From: JAJFUV01 sp964384215 | Lineage (GTDB): Bacteria > Acidobacteriota > Terriglobia > Bryobacterales > Bryobacteraceae | Reading direction: 5' to 3' | DNA length: 64,000 nt | NCBI GenBank assembly: GCA_964384215.1 | Contig: CAYLLB010000001.1 | Coordinates: forward strand, 1-64,000 | Shown here: piece after piece, positions 1-9,500 of the stretch | How positions within the stretch are numbered: position 1 is the stretch's first letter | How the letters are laid out: every line of letters begins with the position of its first letter | Notes under the pieces: generated by a model | What the model saw: the letters and a program-made list of their open reading frames with translations, nothing else | What the model was told of the DNA's origin: nothing | Database searches by the model: none | Made by a program: the position numbers and the translations under genes

Positions 1-613
1 GGCCGAACATCACGCCGATCTTCTCCCGGATCTGGTGGATGAAGCTCAGGCAGGTGGTGGTGCGGGCCACCTGGCCGGTGAGTTTCCGCAAGGCTTGCGA
101 CATGAGCCGGGCATGCAGTCCGACGAAGCTATCGCCCATTTCGCCCTCGAGCTCGGCCTTGGGCACCAGTGCCGCGACCGAATCGATGACCACGGCGTCC
201 ACGGCGCCGGAACTGATCATCGTGCAGGCGATTTCCACTGCTTGTTAGACGCTTTCCGGTTGTGAAACCAGCAGGTTGTCCACGTCCACGCCCAGGCGGC
301 GAGAGTAAGCCGGATCGAGGGCGTGCTCGGCGTCGATGAAAGCCGCCGTGCCGCCGGCTCTCTGCGCCTCCGCGATGACGTGCAGCGCCAAGGTGGTCTT
401 GCCGGAGGATTCCGGCCCGAACACTTCGACAACCCGGCCGCGCGGGAAGCCCCCCACGCCGAGCGCCGCGTCCAGCGAAACGGCGCCGCTCGAAATGACC
501 GTCACCGGGAGTACATTGCGGGACCCCAGGCGCAGTACCGTCCCCTTGCCGAACTGCTTATCCATCTGAACCAGCGCCTGGTCAATAGCGCGCTGCCGGT
601 CATTTGAATCCAC
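1..613 (-). pseudogene. recA: recA recombinase, interrupted by in-frame TAA and cut by window edge
   Basis: This is the RecA strand-exchange ATPase used in homologous repair and the SOS response. The N-terminal part has the Walker A motif GPESSGKTT and the FIDAEHALDP motif. The frame then reads SQPESV followed by TAA at 245-247, exactly where RecA has SQPDTGEQALEI. Beyond the stop the same frame continues as good RecA (QAVEIA, VVIDSVAALVPKAE, GEMGD, ARLMSQALRKLTG, IREKIGVMFG) to the window edge. One G-to-T change (GAA to TAA) would explain the stop, but the neighbouring TG to SV change and the L2-loop FINQ to FIHQ change suggest genuine divergence. The start chosen is GTG at 613, 7 bp after AAAGGAG; a TTG 30 bp upstream has no such site. 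It is either a decayed second copy or a sequencing error in the main recA. Confidence 0.85.
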
Positions 614-807
614 CAGACGACTCCTTTCGAAGGCTGCGAACAAGAAAGATGTGTCGCCCGGAACGGCTTTTTCTCAATAAATGATCCAAGGAATCCGGCA
701 GAAAGCCCGGCGAGATTGGCCATAGCCCCGGTGTAAGAGATAATCTGGCCTATGATGCGTATCTCCAGGTACGTCAGGACAAACTGTTTCGAGGACCGTC
801 TTCGGTA

Positions 808-2862
808 ATGACGTTGGATAAAGTCCGGCCTATCTTTCCGCGCCTGAAAACCGCCTCCGTGGCTGCGGGCCTGTTCCTTGTGAATCTGTGGATCGCGCGG
901 ACGCTGCTGTGGTCCGAGTTCATCAATCAGATGTACTCCATCGAGGGCTCGCACATCGCCCTGGGAAGGTACATTCTGGATCACTGGCCGGACTTGCACT
1001 GGTTCCCGCTCTGGTACGGCGGCATACCTTTCCAGAATGCCTATCCCGTACTACACCCCTTTCTGGTGGCTGCGGTCGCCCGGGTGTCCGGTGTTTCAGC
1101 GCCTCATGCTTATCACTTGCTCACGGCCATCTTTTACGCGCTGGGGCCGGCAACCCTGTTTTTGCTGGCGTATAAACTCAGTGGCTCGCGCTGGTCGAGT
1201 GGCGCCGCGGCGATGATCTATTCCTTCAGTTCCCCGTCCGCACTGCTGATCACAGCCGTCTCGCGAGACGTCGGCGGCGTTTGGCACGGAAGGCGCCTGC
1301 AAGCTCTCGTGCAGTACGGAGAAGGCCCGCACATCGCTTCCATGGCGCTGTTTCCGCTGGCGCTCCTGATACTGATCCTGGCCTTCGAGAAGCGGAAGCC
1401 GCTGTGGTGGGGGCTGGCGAGCCTGGCTCTGGCGGCTACGGTTCTCACGAACTGGCTGGGGGCTTTCGCGCTGGCACTGGCAGCCATGGCATGGTTGCTC
1501 GCGGCAAGATACGGCGCCGGCCCCTGGAAATGGGCGATTGCGGCAGGCCTTGGCTTGTGGGCATATGCGATCGCATGTCCGTGGCTTCCGCCATCGACGA
1601 TTCTCACTACTTTCAGAGGGGAAGCGTCGGCCGGCGGAGCTGCGGAGGGGCTGGGACGGACACTGGCCCTCCTGATCGGAGTGCTGGCGTTCCTTGCCCT
1701 GTACGTCTTGCTGAGGATCACCCGGGCGCCGCTTGCCTTGGCGTTTTCCGTGCTCTTCCTGTTTCCGGCGGCGTACCTGACGCTGGCACAGGAATGGAGG
1801 GGCATCTCCGTCCTCCACCAGGCTTCGCGGATGCATCTGGAAATGGAGATGGGCATCGCGCTCGTCGTGAGTTTTGGCGCGAAGGCGCTTCTGGACATGG
1901 CTCCGCGGCGATTGCGCGCCGCAACCGCCTTGCTGGTCGTTTTGACCGGAGCGTACGGCGCGGTCAGGCTTAACGCTTATGCCGGCAGACTTTACCATCC
2001 CATCGACATTCGCCAGACCATCGAATACCGCGAGGCGAAGTGGGTTTCCGGCAACTTGAACGGGCAGCGCGTTATGCTGCCTGGATCGGTCGGATTCTTT
2101 CTGAACGTATTCTCGGACACCCCCCAGCTCGACGGCGGCTATTACCAGGGTATGCAGAACCCTTACGTCGCGCACGTGAATTACCAGATCCGCACCGGCG
2201 ACAATGCCGGGTTGGAAGAGGGCACGCGCGCGGCGGCGTGGCGGAAGGCCGTCGGAGTGGACGCAGTCGGCGTGAGCGGTCCCCGGAGCGAGGAGCCTTA
2301 CAAGCCGTTCCGAAATCCGAGGAAGTTCGACGGCATCCTTCCCGAAATCTGGCGGCAGGGAGACGATGTCATCTACCGCGTGCCGCGCAGATCACAGTCT
2401 TTGGCGCACGTGATCCGGCCCCAGGACCTGCCTGTGAGGGTGCCCAGAAGCTCGCTTGATGTGGACGCGATCCATCCTTACCTGCGCGCCCTGGACGATC
2501 CCTCGTTCCCGGAAGCCCCCATGAGATGGCTGGACCGTCACACGGCGTCTATCTCGGCAAACCTCAACCGGGACCAGATCCTCACTGTCCAAATCAGCTA
2601 CCATCCAGGCTGGGAGGCCACCGCCAACGGCCGGGCGTGCCGCGTGAGCAAGGACAACCTCGGACAACTCGTAGTGTTCCCCGATTGCGAAGGGCCGTGC
2701 GCCGTCAGGGTCGCTTACAACGGCGGCACCGAGATGTTGGTGGCGCGTTCGGTCTGCTGGTTGTCGCTGGCGGGTGGACTGGTGTGGATGCTGTTGCACC
2801 GCTTCGCTCCCCGCGCCGCTCGCCGGCGGGGCGGTCGCACCAAGGAGGTGACGGTTCCATGA
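808..2862 (+). CDS. Polytopic membrane protein with extracytoplasmic C-terminal part (YfhO / PTPS-related type)
   Basis: A 684-residue integral membrane protein. About ten hydrophobic segments occupy residues 15-390, followed by a soluble region of about 270 residues and a last TM helix near residue 655. The motif FPLWYGGIPF after the first helix, and the long loop following it, resemble large membrane proteins related to glycosyltransferase-C or YfhO families, often annotated as 6-pyruvoyl-tetrahydropterin-synthase-related membrane proteins. No catalytic residue can be named with certainty, so a role in envelope glycan or lipid modification is inference. The stop overlaps the ATG of the YihY-type gene by 4 bp, indicating translational coupling. 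The ribosome binding site is weak (GAGG about 11 bp upstream). Confidence 0.75.
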   Translation: MTLDKVRPIFPRLKTASVAAGLFLVNLWIARTLLWSEFINQMYSIEGSHIALGRYILDHWPDLHWFPLWYGGIPFQNAYPVLHPFLVAAVARVSGVSAPHAYHLLTAIFYALGPATLFLLAYKLSGSRWSSGAAAMIYSFSSPSALLITAVSRDVGGVWHGRRLQALVQYGEGPHIASMALFPLALLILILAFEKRKPLWWGLASLALAATVLTNWLGAFALALAAMAWLLAARYGAGPWKWAIAAGLGLWAYAIACPWLPPSTILTTFRGEASAGGAAEGLGRTLALLIGVLAFLALYVLLRITRAPLALAFSVLFLFPAAYLTLAQEWRGISVLHQASRMHLEMEMGIALVVSFGAKALLDMAPRRLRAATALLVVLTGAYGAVRLNAYAGRLYHPIDIRQTIEYREAKWVSGNLNGQRVMLPGSVGFFLNVFSDTPQLDGGYYQGMQNPYVAHVNYQIRTGDNAGLEEGTRAAAWRKAVGVDAVGVSGPRSEEPYKPFRNPRKFDGILPEIWRQGDDVIYRVPRRSQSLAHVIRPQDLPVRVPRSSLDVDAIHPYLRALDDPSFPEAPMRWLDRHTASISANLNRDQILTVQISYHPGWEATANGRACRVSKDNLGQLVVFPDCEGPCAVRVAYNGGTEMLVARSVCWLSLAGGLVWMLLHRFAPRAARRRGGRTKEVTVP

Positions 2863-3728
2863 GGCTATTGGGCAGCCGCTTCTGGTGGCTGCTTCGCCGC
2901 TCGTTTGCACGCGCTTGGGAGGACAACTGCCTGGGATTCTCGAAAGCGGCGGCGTATTCGGCCCTGCTTTCGTTCTTTCCCCTGCTGACCGTCACAGCCG
3001 CCATCCTGGTGGAGGCGAACGCCGAATCGGTGTCGCGCAGGATCTCCGCGTTTCTGTTCGAGGTGATTCCGCCGGGAACCGAGGAACTCGTGAGGCGGCA
3101 GTTCACCGTGAGGGGCGAACGTCCTATCTCGCTGCTGGTGTTTGCCGGACTGCTCTCGCTGTGGGCCGCGAGCGGGCTCACCACCAGCCTGATGGACGGT
3201 TTTGAGGCTGCCTACCGGGTACCATGCGGGCGTGGTTTTGTGAAGCAGCGCCTGGTCGGGATCCTCCTTGTCTTTTGCGCCGTGCTGCCGGCGCTGGGGG
3301 CGTCGGCACTGATCGTATTCGGCGACCGCACCGAGCGCAGCGTGCTCAGCGCCCTGGGCGTGGTGCCCGCTGGCGCGACACTGGCCGGCGGCGTGGCGTT
3401 GGTGGGACGCCTCGCGCGTTTCCTCATTGCCTTCGGCTCCACCGTTTTCGTCAGTGCCGCCATGTATTATTTCGGGCCGAACCGTCGCCAGAAGTGGCGC
3501 GCGGTCTGGCCCGGGGCCATCCTGGCGACGCTCATGTGGTTGGGAGCCACGTCGGTGTTCGCCTGGTACGTACGCTTCATCGCGAACTACAACGTCCTCT
3601 ATGGAAGCGTCGGCGCGGTGATCGCATTGCTCGTGTGGATGTACGTATTGGTGGCCATCGCATTGGTGGGCTGCGAATTCAACGCCGAACTGGAACATCT
3701 GCGGCGCGCTTTCGGTATGCCACACTGA
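2859..3728 (+). CDS. YihY/virulence factor BrkB family inner-membrane protein
   Basis: A 289-residue protein with the family pattern: an N-terminal amphipathic stretch with the motif KAAAYSALLSFFPLL, then six hydrophobic segments, and the conserved region YYFGPNRRQKWRAVWPGA followed by YNVLYGSVGAVIALLVWMY near the C-terminus. The family (BrkB, formerly mis-called RNase BN) consists of multi-pass membrane proteins of unsettled function. The start is the ATG overlapping the upstream stop, because AAGGAGGTGA lies 8 bp before it; the open frame extends 333 bp further upstream but that part is only shadow. Its stop lies 5 bp before uvrB, so the genes are probably co-transcribed. Confidence 0.88.
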   Translation: MRLLGSRFWWLLRRSFARAWEDNCLGFSKAAAYSALLSFFPLLTVTAAILVEANAESVSRRISAFLFEVIPPGTEELVRRQFTVRGERPISLLVFAGLLSLWAASGLTTSLMDGFEAAYRVPCGRGFVKQRLVGILLVFCAVLPALGASALIVFGDRTERSVLSALGVVPAGATLAGGVALVGRLARFLIAFGSTVFVSAAMYYFGPNRRQKWRAVWPGAILATLMWLGATSVFAWYVRFIANYNVLYGSVGAVIALLVWMYVLVAIALVGCEFNAELEHLRRAFGMPH

Positions 3729-3733
3729 GGACG

Positions 3734-5761
3734 ATGGGGTTTCACCTCGCAGTCGATTACCGTCCCCGGGGCGACCAGGAGCAAGCCATCGAGCAGCTCA
3801 TCCGTGGCGTGCGCGATGGCGAGCGGCACCAGGTCCTGCTCGGTGTCACCGGCTCCGGAAAGACCTTCACCATGGCGAAGGTCATCGAGAAAGTGGGCCG
3901 TCCCGCTCTCGTGCTGGCGCACAACAAAACCCTGGCCGCGCAGCTGTATCACGAGTTCAAGACCTTCTTCCCCTCGCACGCCGTCGAGTACTTTGTCAGC
4001 TACTACGCCTACTATCAGCCCGCGGCTTACCTTCCCGCGAGCGCCGTTTACATCGAGAAGGAAGCCACCATCAACGACGAACTCGACAAGCTGCGCATGG
4101 CGGCCACGCGCTCCCTGTTCGAGCGCCGCGACTGCGTGATCGTGGCCAGCGTGAGCTGCATCTACGGCCTCGGTTCCCCCGAAGCCTATTACGGTATGCT
4201 GCTGATGCTCGAGAAGGGCCAGAAGATTTCGCGCGAAGCGATCCTGGCCAAACTGGTCGAGATTCTGTATGAGCGCAACGACGCGGATTTCAAGCGCGGC
4301 ACGTTCCGCGTCCGCGGCGACGTGATCGAGGTCTTTCCCACTTACGACGATTACGCGTGCCGCATCGAGTTGTGGGGCGACGAGATCGAGAACCTCTACC
4401 AGATCGACCCGCTTACCGGCCAGGTACGGCAAACCTATCTGCGGCTGCCCATCTACCCCAAGACGCACTACGTCATGAACGACGAGGTCCGGGAGAAAGC
4501 TGTGCAGAGCATCGAACGCGAGCTGGCCTGGTGGCAGGGCGAACTGCAGAAGCAGAACAAAACCGTGGAAGCGCAGAGGTTGTACCAACGCACCATGTTC
4601 GACCTCGAAATGATGCGGCAGATCGGATATTGCCACGGCATCGAGAACTACTCGCGGCACTTCTCCGGGCGGCTGCCGGGCGAAGCTCCGCCCACGCTGC
4701 TCGACTACCTGCCGCAGGACTCGATCATGTTCATCGACGAAAGCCACCAGACGATTCCGCAGATCCGCGGTATGTTCCAAGGCGACCGCTCGCGCAAGGA
4801 GACGCTGGTGAACTTCGGCTTCCGCCTACCGAGTGCGCTCGACAATCGCCCGCTCACGTTCGAGGAATTCGAGAACCGCGTGAATCAGGTTGTTTACGTC
4901 TCGGCGACGCCGGGGCCGTACGAGCTGACAAAATCGGCCGGCGTGGTGGTGGAACAGATCATCCGGCCTACCGGCCTGGTGGATCCGAAGATAGAGGTGC
5001 GGCCCATCCGAGGGCAGGTGGACGATCTGCTGGGCGAGATTCGCGCGCGTGCCGGACAGAACGAGCGCGTCCTGGTCACCACGCTCACCAAGCGCATGGC
5101 CGAGGACCTTTCCGAATACCTGCGCGAATCCGGCGTCAAGTGCGCCTACCTGCATTCGGAAGTCGCCACGCTGGACCGCATCAAGATCCTGCGCCAGTTG
5201 CGCCGCGGGGAGTTCGATGCGCTCATCGGCGTCAACCTGCTGCGCGAGGGACTGGACCTGCCCGAAGTGTCGCTGGTGGCGATCCTCGACGCCGACAAGG
5301 AAGGTTTCCTGCGGTCCACCGGCTCGCTGATCCAGACCATGGGGCGCGCTGCCCGCAACATCAACGGCATGGCGGTCCTGTACGCCGATCACATGACCGA
5401 CAGCATGAGGCAGGCCATCGACGAGACCAACCGCCGCCGCCGCGTGCAGACTCTGTACAACGAAGAAAACGGCATTACTCCGCAGAGCATCATCAAGCCC
5501 ATCGACATGAGTCTGGTCGCCGTCGCCGAAGGCGATTACGTTACCGTGTCCACGGAAGAGGAAACCGATGAACTGGCCTCATTGAGCGCGGAAAAGCGCG
5601 AGAAGCTCCTGGCCGAATTGGAGGAACAAATGCGGGAGGCCGCCCGTAAGTTCGAATTTGAGCGCGCGGCGGAACTGCGCGACCGCATCAAAGCATGGAG
5701 GACGAAGGAAGTTTATGGCGAAGTCGCAGTCGATAGCCCTGGTGGCGGGGGGGCAGGTTAG
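3734..5761 (+). CDS. uvrB: Excinuclease ABC subunit UvrB
   Basis: The damage-verification helicase-like subunit of nucleotide excision repair, which receives DNA from UvrA and recruits UvrC. The 675-residue length is normal. Visible elements are Walker A GVTGSGKT at residues 37-44, the DNA-inserting beta-hairpin YYAYYQPAAYLP at about 90-101, the helicase motif II FIDESHQT near 335, GVNLLREGLDLPEV in the second helicase domain, and a C-terminal UVR coiled coil (EQMREAARKFEFERAAELRDR) that contacts UvrC. The start at MGFHLAVDYRPRGDQ matches the usual UvrB N-terminus; TGAGG overlapping the yihY stop serves as ribosome binding site. Its 3-prime end overlaps the next gene by 47 bp. Confidence 0.97.
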   Translation: MGFHLAVDYRPRGDQEQAIEQLIRGVRDGERHQVLLGVTGSGKTFTMAKVIEKVGRPALVLAHNKTLAAQLYHEFKTFFPSHAVEYFVSYYAYYQPAAYLPASAVYIEKEATINDELDKLRMAATRSLFERRDCVIVASVSCIYGLGSPEAYYGMLLMLEKGQKISREAILAKLVEILYERNDADFKRGTFRVRGDVIEVFPTYDDYACRIELWGDEIENLYQIDPLTGQVRQTYLRLPIYPKTHYVMNDEVREKAVQSIERELAWWQGELQKQNKTVEAQRLYQRTMFDLEMMRQIGYCHGIENYSRHFSGRLPGEAPPTLLDYLPQDSIMFIDESHQTIPQIRGMFQGDRSRKETLVNFGFRLPSALDNRPLTFEEFENRVNQVVYVSATPGPYELTKSAGVVVEQIIRPTGLVDPKIEVRPIRGQVDDLLGEIRARAGQNERVLVTTLTKRMAEDLSEYLRESGVKCAYLHSEVATLDRIKILRQLRRGEFDALIGVNLLREGLDLPEVSLVAILDADKEGFLRSTGSLIQTMGRAARNINGMAVLYADHMTDSMRQAIDETNRRRRVQTLYNEENGITPQSIIKPIDMSLVAVAEGDYVTVSTEEETDELASLSAEKREKLLAELEEQMREAARKFEFERAAELRDRIKAWRTKEVYGEVAVDSPGGGGAG

Positions 5762-6545
5762 CCGGTCGTTCCTGGTGAGGCTGCCGCGCCTGCGTGAAAG
5801 GATCGGCCCCGTGAAAGGTGCCTCCACCCGAGTCGCCAGCCGGGTAGTGAATGCCATCCACGCGGGGTTTCCAGTGCAGGATTTCAAGAGCGTGACCGGC
5901 ACGCGCACTGTCGCCATCCACGTTCCGTGTGATCGCCTTCGGCCGGCTCTGGATCAGATGCTTGCGGCCAGTGCCGACTGGCACGGCAAGACTGTGCTGC
6001 TGTGCGACCCGGCATTGTCCAGTCTCGCATTACACCCCTTGGCCTCGGCGGGCGCGAAGGTCGCGTCGCTAGCGCCCATCGATGGATTCGACGAACACCG
6101 TTTTGTCGTGGAGGGGGACCCGGCGGCCGTGCGCGTTGTGCGCATGCTGGTGGAAGATAGCCGCACGCGCGTCGTTGAGATCGCGCCGGGAACAAAGGAC
6201 CTGTTCCTGGCCGGACTCGTTTTCGCCACCAGCCTGTTCACGCCCATGGCTGCCGCCGCTACCGAATGCCTGAAGGGCGCAGGTCTGACGACGGGTGCTG
6301 CCGCAGCCGTTTGCGAGCGGTTGTTCGAACGCTCCCTGCGCGGCTATGTGAAGGCCGGCCGGAAAAGTTGGGGCGGACCGCTGGCCGTAAAAGACAAGGA
6401 ACAGGTCCGCCGCCACTTGGACGCGCTGTTCGGCGTCAGCCCGTTGCTGGCCAGCTACTACACCGAAAGCGCGTTGTTCGCGCTGCGGCTGTTCCGCCAG
6501 GAAACCGGCTGGCTTCCCCTGATGCGCGCCGCCGCTAGCGCTTAG
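5715..6545 (+). CDS. Rossmann-like DUF2520 domain protein
   Basis: A 276-residue protein starting at MAKSQSIALVAGG, preceded by GAAGGAAG. The N-terminal half is a Rossmann-like NAD(P)-binding fold related to pyrroline-5-carboxylate reductase and 6-phosphogluconate dehydrogenase, although the dinucleotide loop is altered (VAGGQVSRSFL instead of GxGxxG). The C-terminal half is helical with repeated Ala-rich segments, as in DUF2520. No substrate is known for the family. It is encoded inside the last 47 bp of uvrB in another frame, so expression is probably coupled to uvrB. It converges on the GH106-like gene with an 11-bp overlap. Confidence 0.75.
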   Translation: MAKSQSIALVAGGQVSRSFLVRLPRLRERIGPVKGASTRVASRVVNAIHAGFPVQDFKSVTGTRTVAIHVPCDRLRPALDQMLAASADWHGKTVLLCDPALSSLALHPLASAGAKVASLAPIDGFDEHRFVVEGDPAAVRVVRMLVEDSRTRVVEIAPGTKDLFLAGLVFATSLFTPMAAAATECLKGAGLTTGAAAAVCERLFERSLRGYVKAGRKSWGGPLAVKDKEQVRRHLDALFGVSPLLASYYTESALFALRLFRQETGWLPLMRAAASA

Positions 6546-9500
6546 CCACCGGCGCACCGGCGCGGATCCAGACCGGGCCGATCAACCCGCTGTGGGCCAG
6601 CCGAGGCAGCTTGCGCGCGTGATTGTCCACCGCCAGCTCGTTCTCCATGGTGTTCGTCACGAGGATCTTCACGGTGTTCCTGCCGGGCTGCACCAGGTTC
6701 GTGATGTCGAACGCAAACGGCAGCCAGACGCGGACCCCGGCGTGCTTTCCATTCACCCAGACTTCGGCCACAACACCCACCTCGCCGCAATCGAGCGTGA
6801 GTTTGCGTCCGGCATATGCGGCCGGGAGAACAAACTCCTTCTCATAGGCCGCGCTGCCCGAGTAATAGGGCAAGCCATGGTCCAGCCATGAGCCGAGGGT
6901 GGTCTTGGCCGAGCCGAGCCTGAATTTGGGCGCGTCCTGGAATTCGTCGCCGGCCACGAGTTTCAAGACCAGGACGTTGTTCGCGCCCTGGGCCGTGGCT
7001 GGCAGCGTGGCGCGGCCCTCGGAGTCGGGGGTGAGCTTGATCCCGTTGTACCAGGCGGTGTATGGCTTGCGGAAGCGCGGGAGTTCCACTGCCGTGGCGG
7101 TCGCCGGGACGGGGATGCGGTACCACATGGTGAAATACGTGCTCCCGGCGGGACGCTGCACCTTGTCGGGACTGAACGCCAGGTCGCTGAAGTTGTTTCC
7201 GGCGCCATCGGTGACGCGCAGCATGAAGGAGAACATCCCGCGGCGGAACCGCGAAACTTTCAACATCACGGGATTCCAGCCCGGGTGCAGCCGCGCCTTC
7301 CGCGTAAGGCCGAAGTTTTCGCGCATCTCGTAATACCAGGGGTGTATGTGCCAGTCGAGCAGCTTCTCGCCGTTCACCCAAAGATGAGCGTTGTTGTTGG
7401 CCGTCACGTGGAATTCGACTTCGCGCTCCGCCGGTGCATACACATAAGTAAGCGCGTAGGCCGTGCCGTTCGAGTTCAGCGCCAGGCCCAGGGCCGAGTA
7501 TAGATCCACGGCCATCGTGGGCGAGTTGTACCGTTTCCACTTGTACTCGCCGTAGACTGCCTTCGGGTCCGGATTCTTCTCCGGCGGGAAGGAGCCGTAA
7601 CAGCCGGCGTGGTCCTCATTCGGGAAGGGGCCCACCAGCCACCACTCGCGTACGGTTTGACGCTCGCGGCTGAGCCAGTCGTCGCTCCAACGGCCTTCAT
7701 CGAGACCGGTCTCCGTGAATCCCTTGGTTTCACCCAGCCCGTCCCATGCCTGTTGATAACGCTTGCCATAGGGCGCGGCGATCTGCGTCTTCTCGGGCGT
7801 CAGGTTCCAGTCGCCGGCGAGAGCGATATCGTTGAGCTTCCTGTACGGAGCCTCTGGGGCTTTCACCTTGGCTTCAGGGTTGCCGAAAACCACGTAGTAG
7901 GCGTCCCAAGCGTCAAAATGCAGCTTCACTTCGGTGCCGGTTGCCGTGACCCGGGATTCCAGCGCCTCGCGGGCGCCCGTGGCGGCGTCCCACTTCTCCG
8001 GCACGCCCTTCACGCTCAACACTACGGTGAGGTCGCGCGGCGCGGCGCTGTCGTTCACCAGCCAGTAGAACTCGATTCCGTCCTTGGCGCGATGCAGGGC
8101 TCCCAGGTGCTTCGCATCGCCCACAACCACTTTGACGTCGCGCTTCACGGCGGCGTCCAGGATCGGGAACAGTTCTTCGATGTTGTTGCGAATGAAGAAC
8201 GCTTTGCCGCCGGCCGAATTCTCCCGCGCGGCAAAGGACTGTGTGGTCACGTTGCCGAAGATCGCTTTCACGTCGGCGAGGACTTGCGGGTCGTTGCGGC
8301 CTTCCTCCATCGAATCCTTGGGAAGCATGTTCACGGCCACGACTACGCCGCCCTGATCGAAGAACTGCCGCAGTTTGCTCATGGTAGCGCGGCGCACGGT
8401 GGTAAGAGGCGGCAGCACCACGACTCTATAGGACTCATTGGCGAGCGTTAGCGTGTTGCCCTGAAGCTTGGCCTGGTTGAGGAAATACGAATCGGCCACG
8501 TCGAAGTCGCGCAACTCCTGCGCCATGCGATCCATGAGGTCACCGTAAAACTGGTTGATCTTCTGCATGGGATTGGAATCCCAATCCGGCGCCGGCGAAA
8601 AGTTCGGCTCGGCGTTGGCCCAGGCGGTCTCGGTGGGCTGGAACAGTAAGATGTCGGCGTAATGGCGGCCGCCGTCGTTCATGTAGGCGATGCGGCGCGC
8701 GTAATCGGCGTAGTGCTTGAAGTACTTCCAGTAGGGCTGGTGGAAGAACCAGTCGCTTGGAAACTCGATGCGCGAGGCGTTGTAGTTGAAGGCGTGCGGG
8801 ATAAACAGGCTGGTGCCCCAGACGCCGAGCATGTTGGTTCCCAGCCGCATTTTCTGCATGTCCAGGTAGGATTCGCCGCCCTGCACACCCTGGTTTTCCA
8901 CCGTGAAGCGCGTGCCGCGGAAGTGCGCTACCGAAGCGGTAGCCTTTAGATCGCGCGGCCAGCGGCCGAGGTCGTGCAGGGAATCGACCCCCGGCCACGG
9001 CCAGGCCCGCATGATTCGTTGCAAGTCGCCGACGGCGGCGGCTTCAGATATCAGGTTCTCCTCCCAAACATGGCCCGAAATCTTGATCTTGTGCTGTTCG
9101 CACCAGTCGCCAACCTGCTTGAAGTAGTTGTTGGTGTAAAGCTCGCTCACCACGTCCAGGTAGTCGCAGCGCACCTTGGGCGTGATCCTGCCGCTATCGA
9201 ACATCAGCGCCGGCAGATAGCGGCGCATGTCGTAGCCCTTCATTTTCTGGAAGGTTTCGAAGAATTCGGGCGTCCAGGCGATGCGCCGGCCGTAGTCGCC
9301 TTCGTGGTCGCTGTAAAAGCTGTCGATGGTGGTGCCGAAGTGCTCGGGCCCGAGCTTGTAATACCTCTCGTGGACCAGGCCGATCCAGGTCTTGATGGCG
9401 TCGCGGCTCATCAAATCGACCAGTCCACCGTCGCGGCCCTGGCTCGGTTCAAGATAGAAGGCCATCAGCCGCCACCGGCCCTCGGGCGCCGTCCAGGAGA

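Noticed and set aside
245..247. Recoding of the stop in recA (selenocysteine or readthrough)
   Set aside because: The codon is TAA, not TGA, and RecA has no recoding precedent; substitution or read error is simpler.
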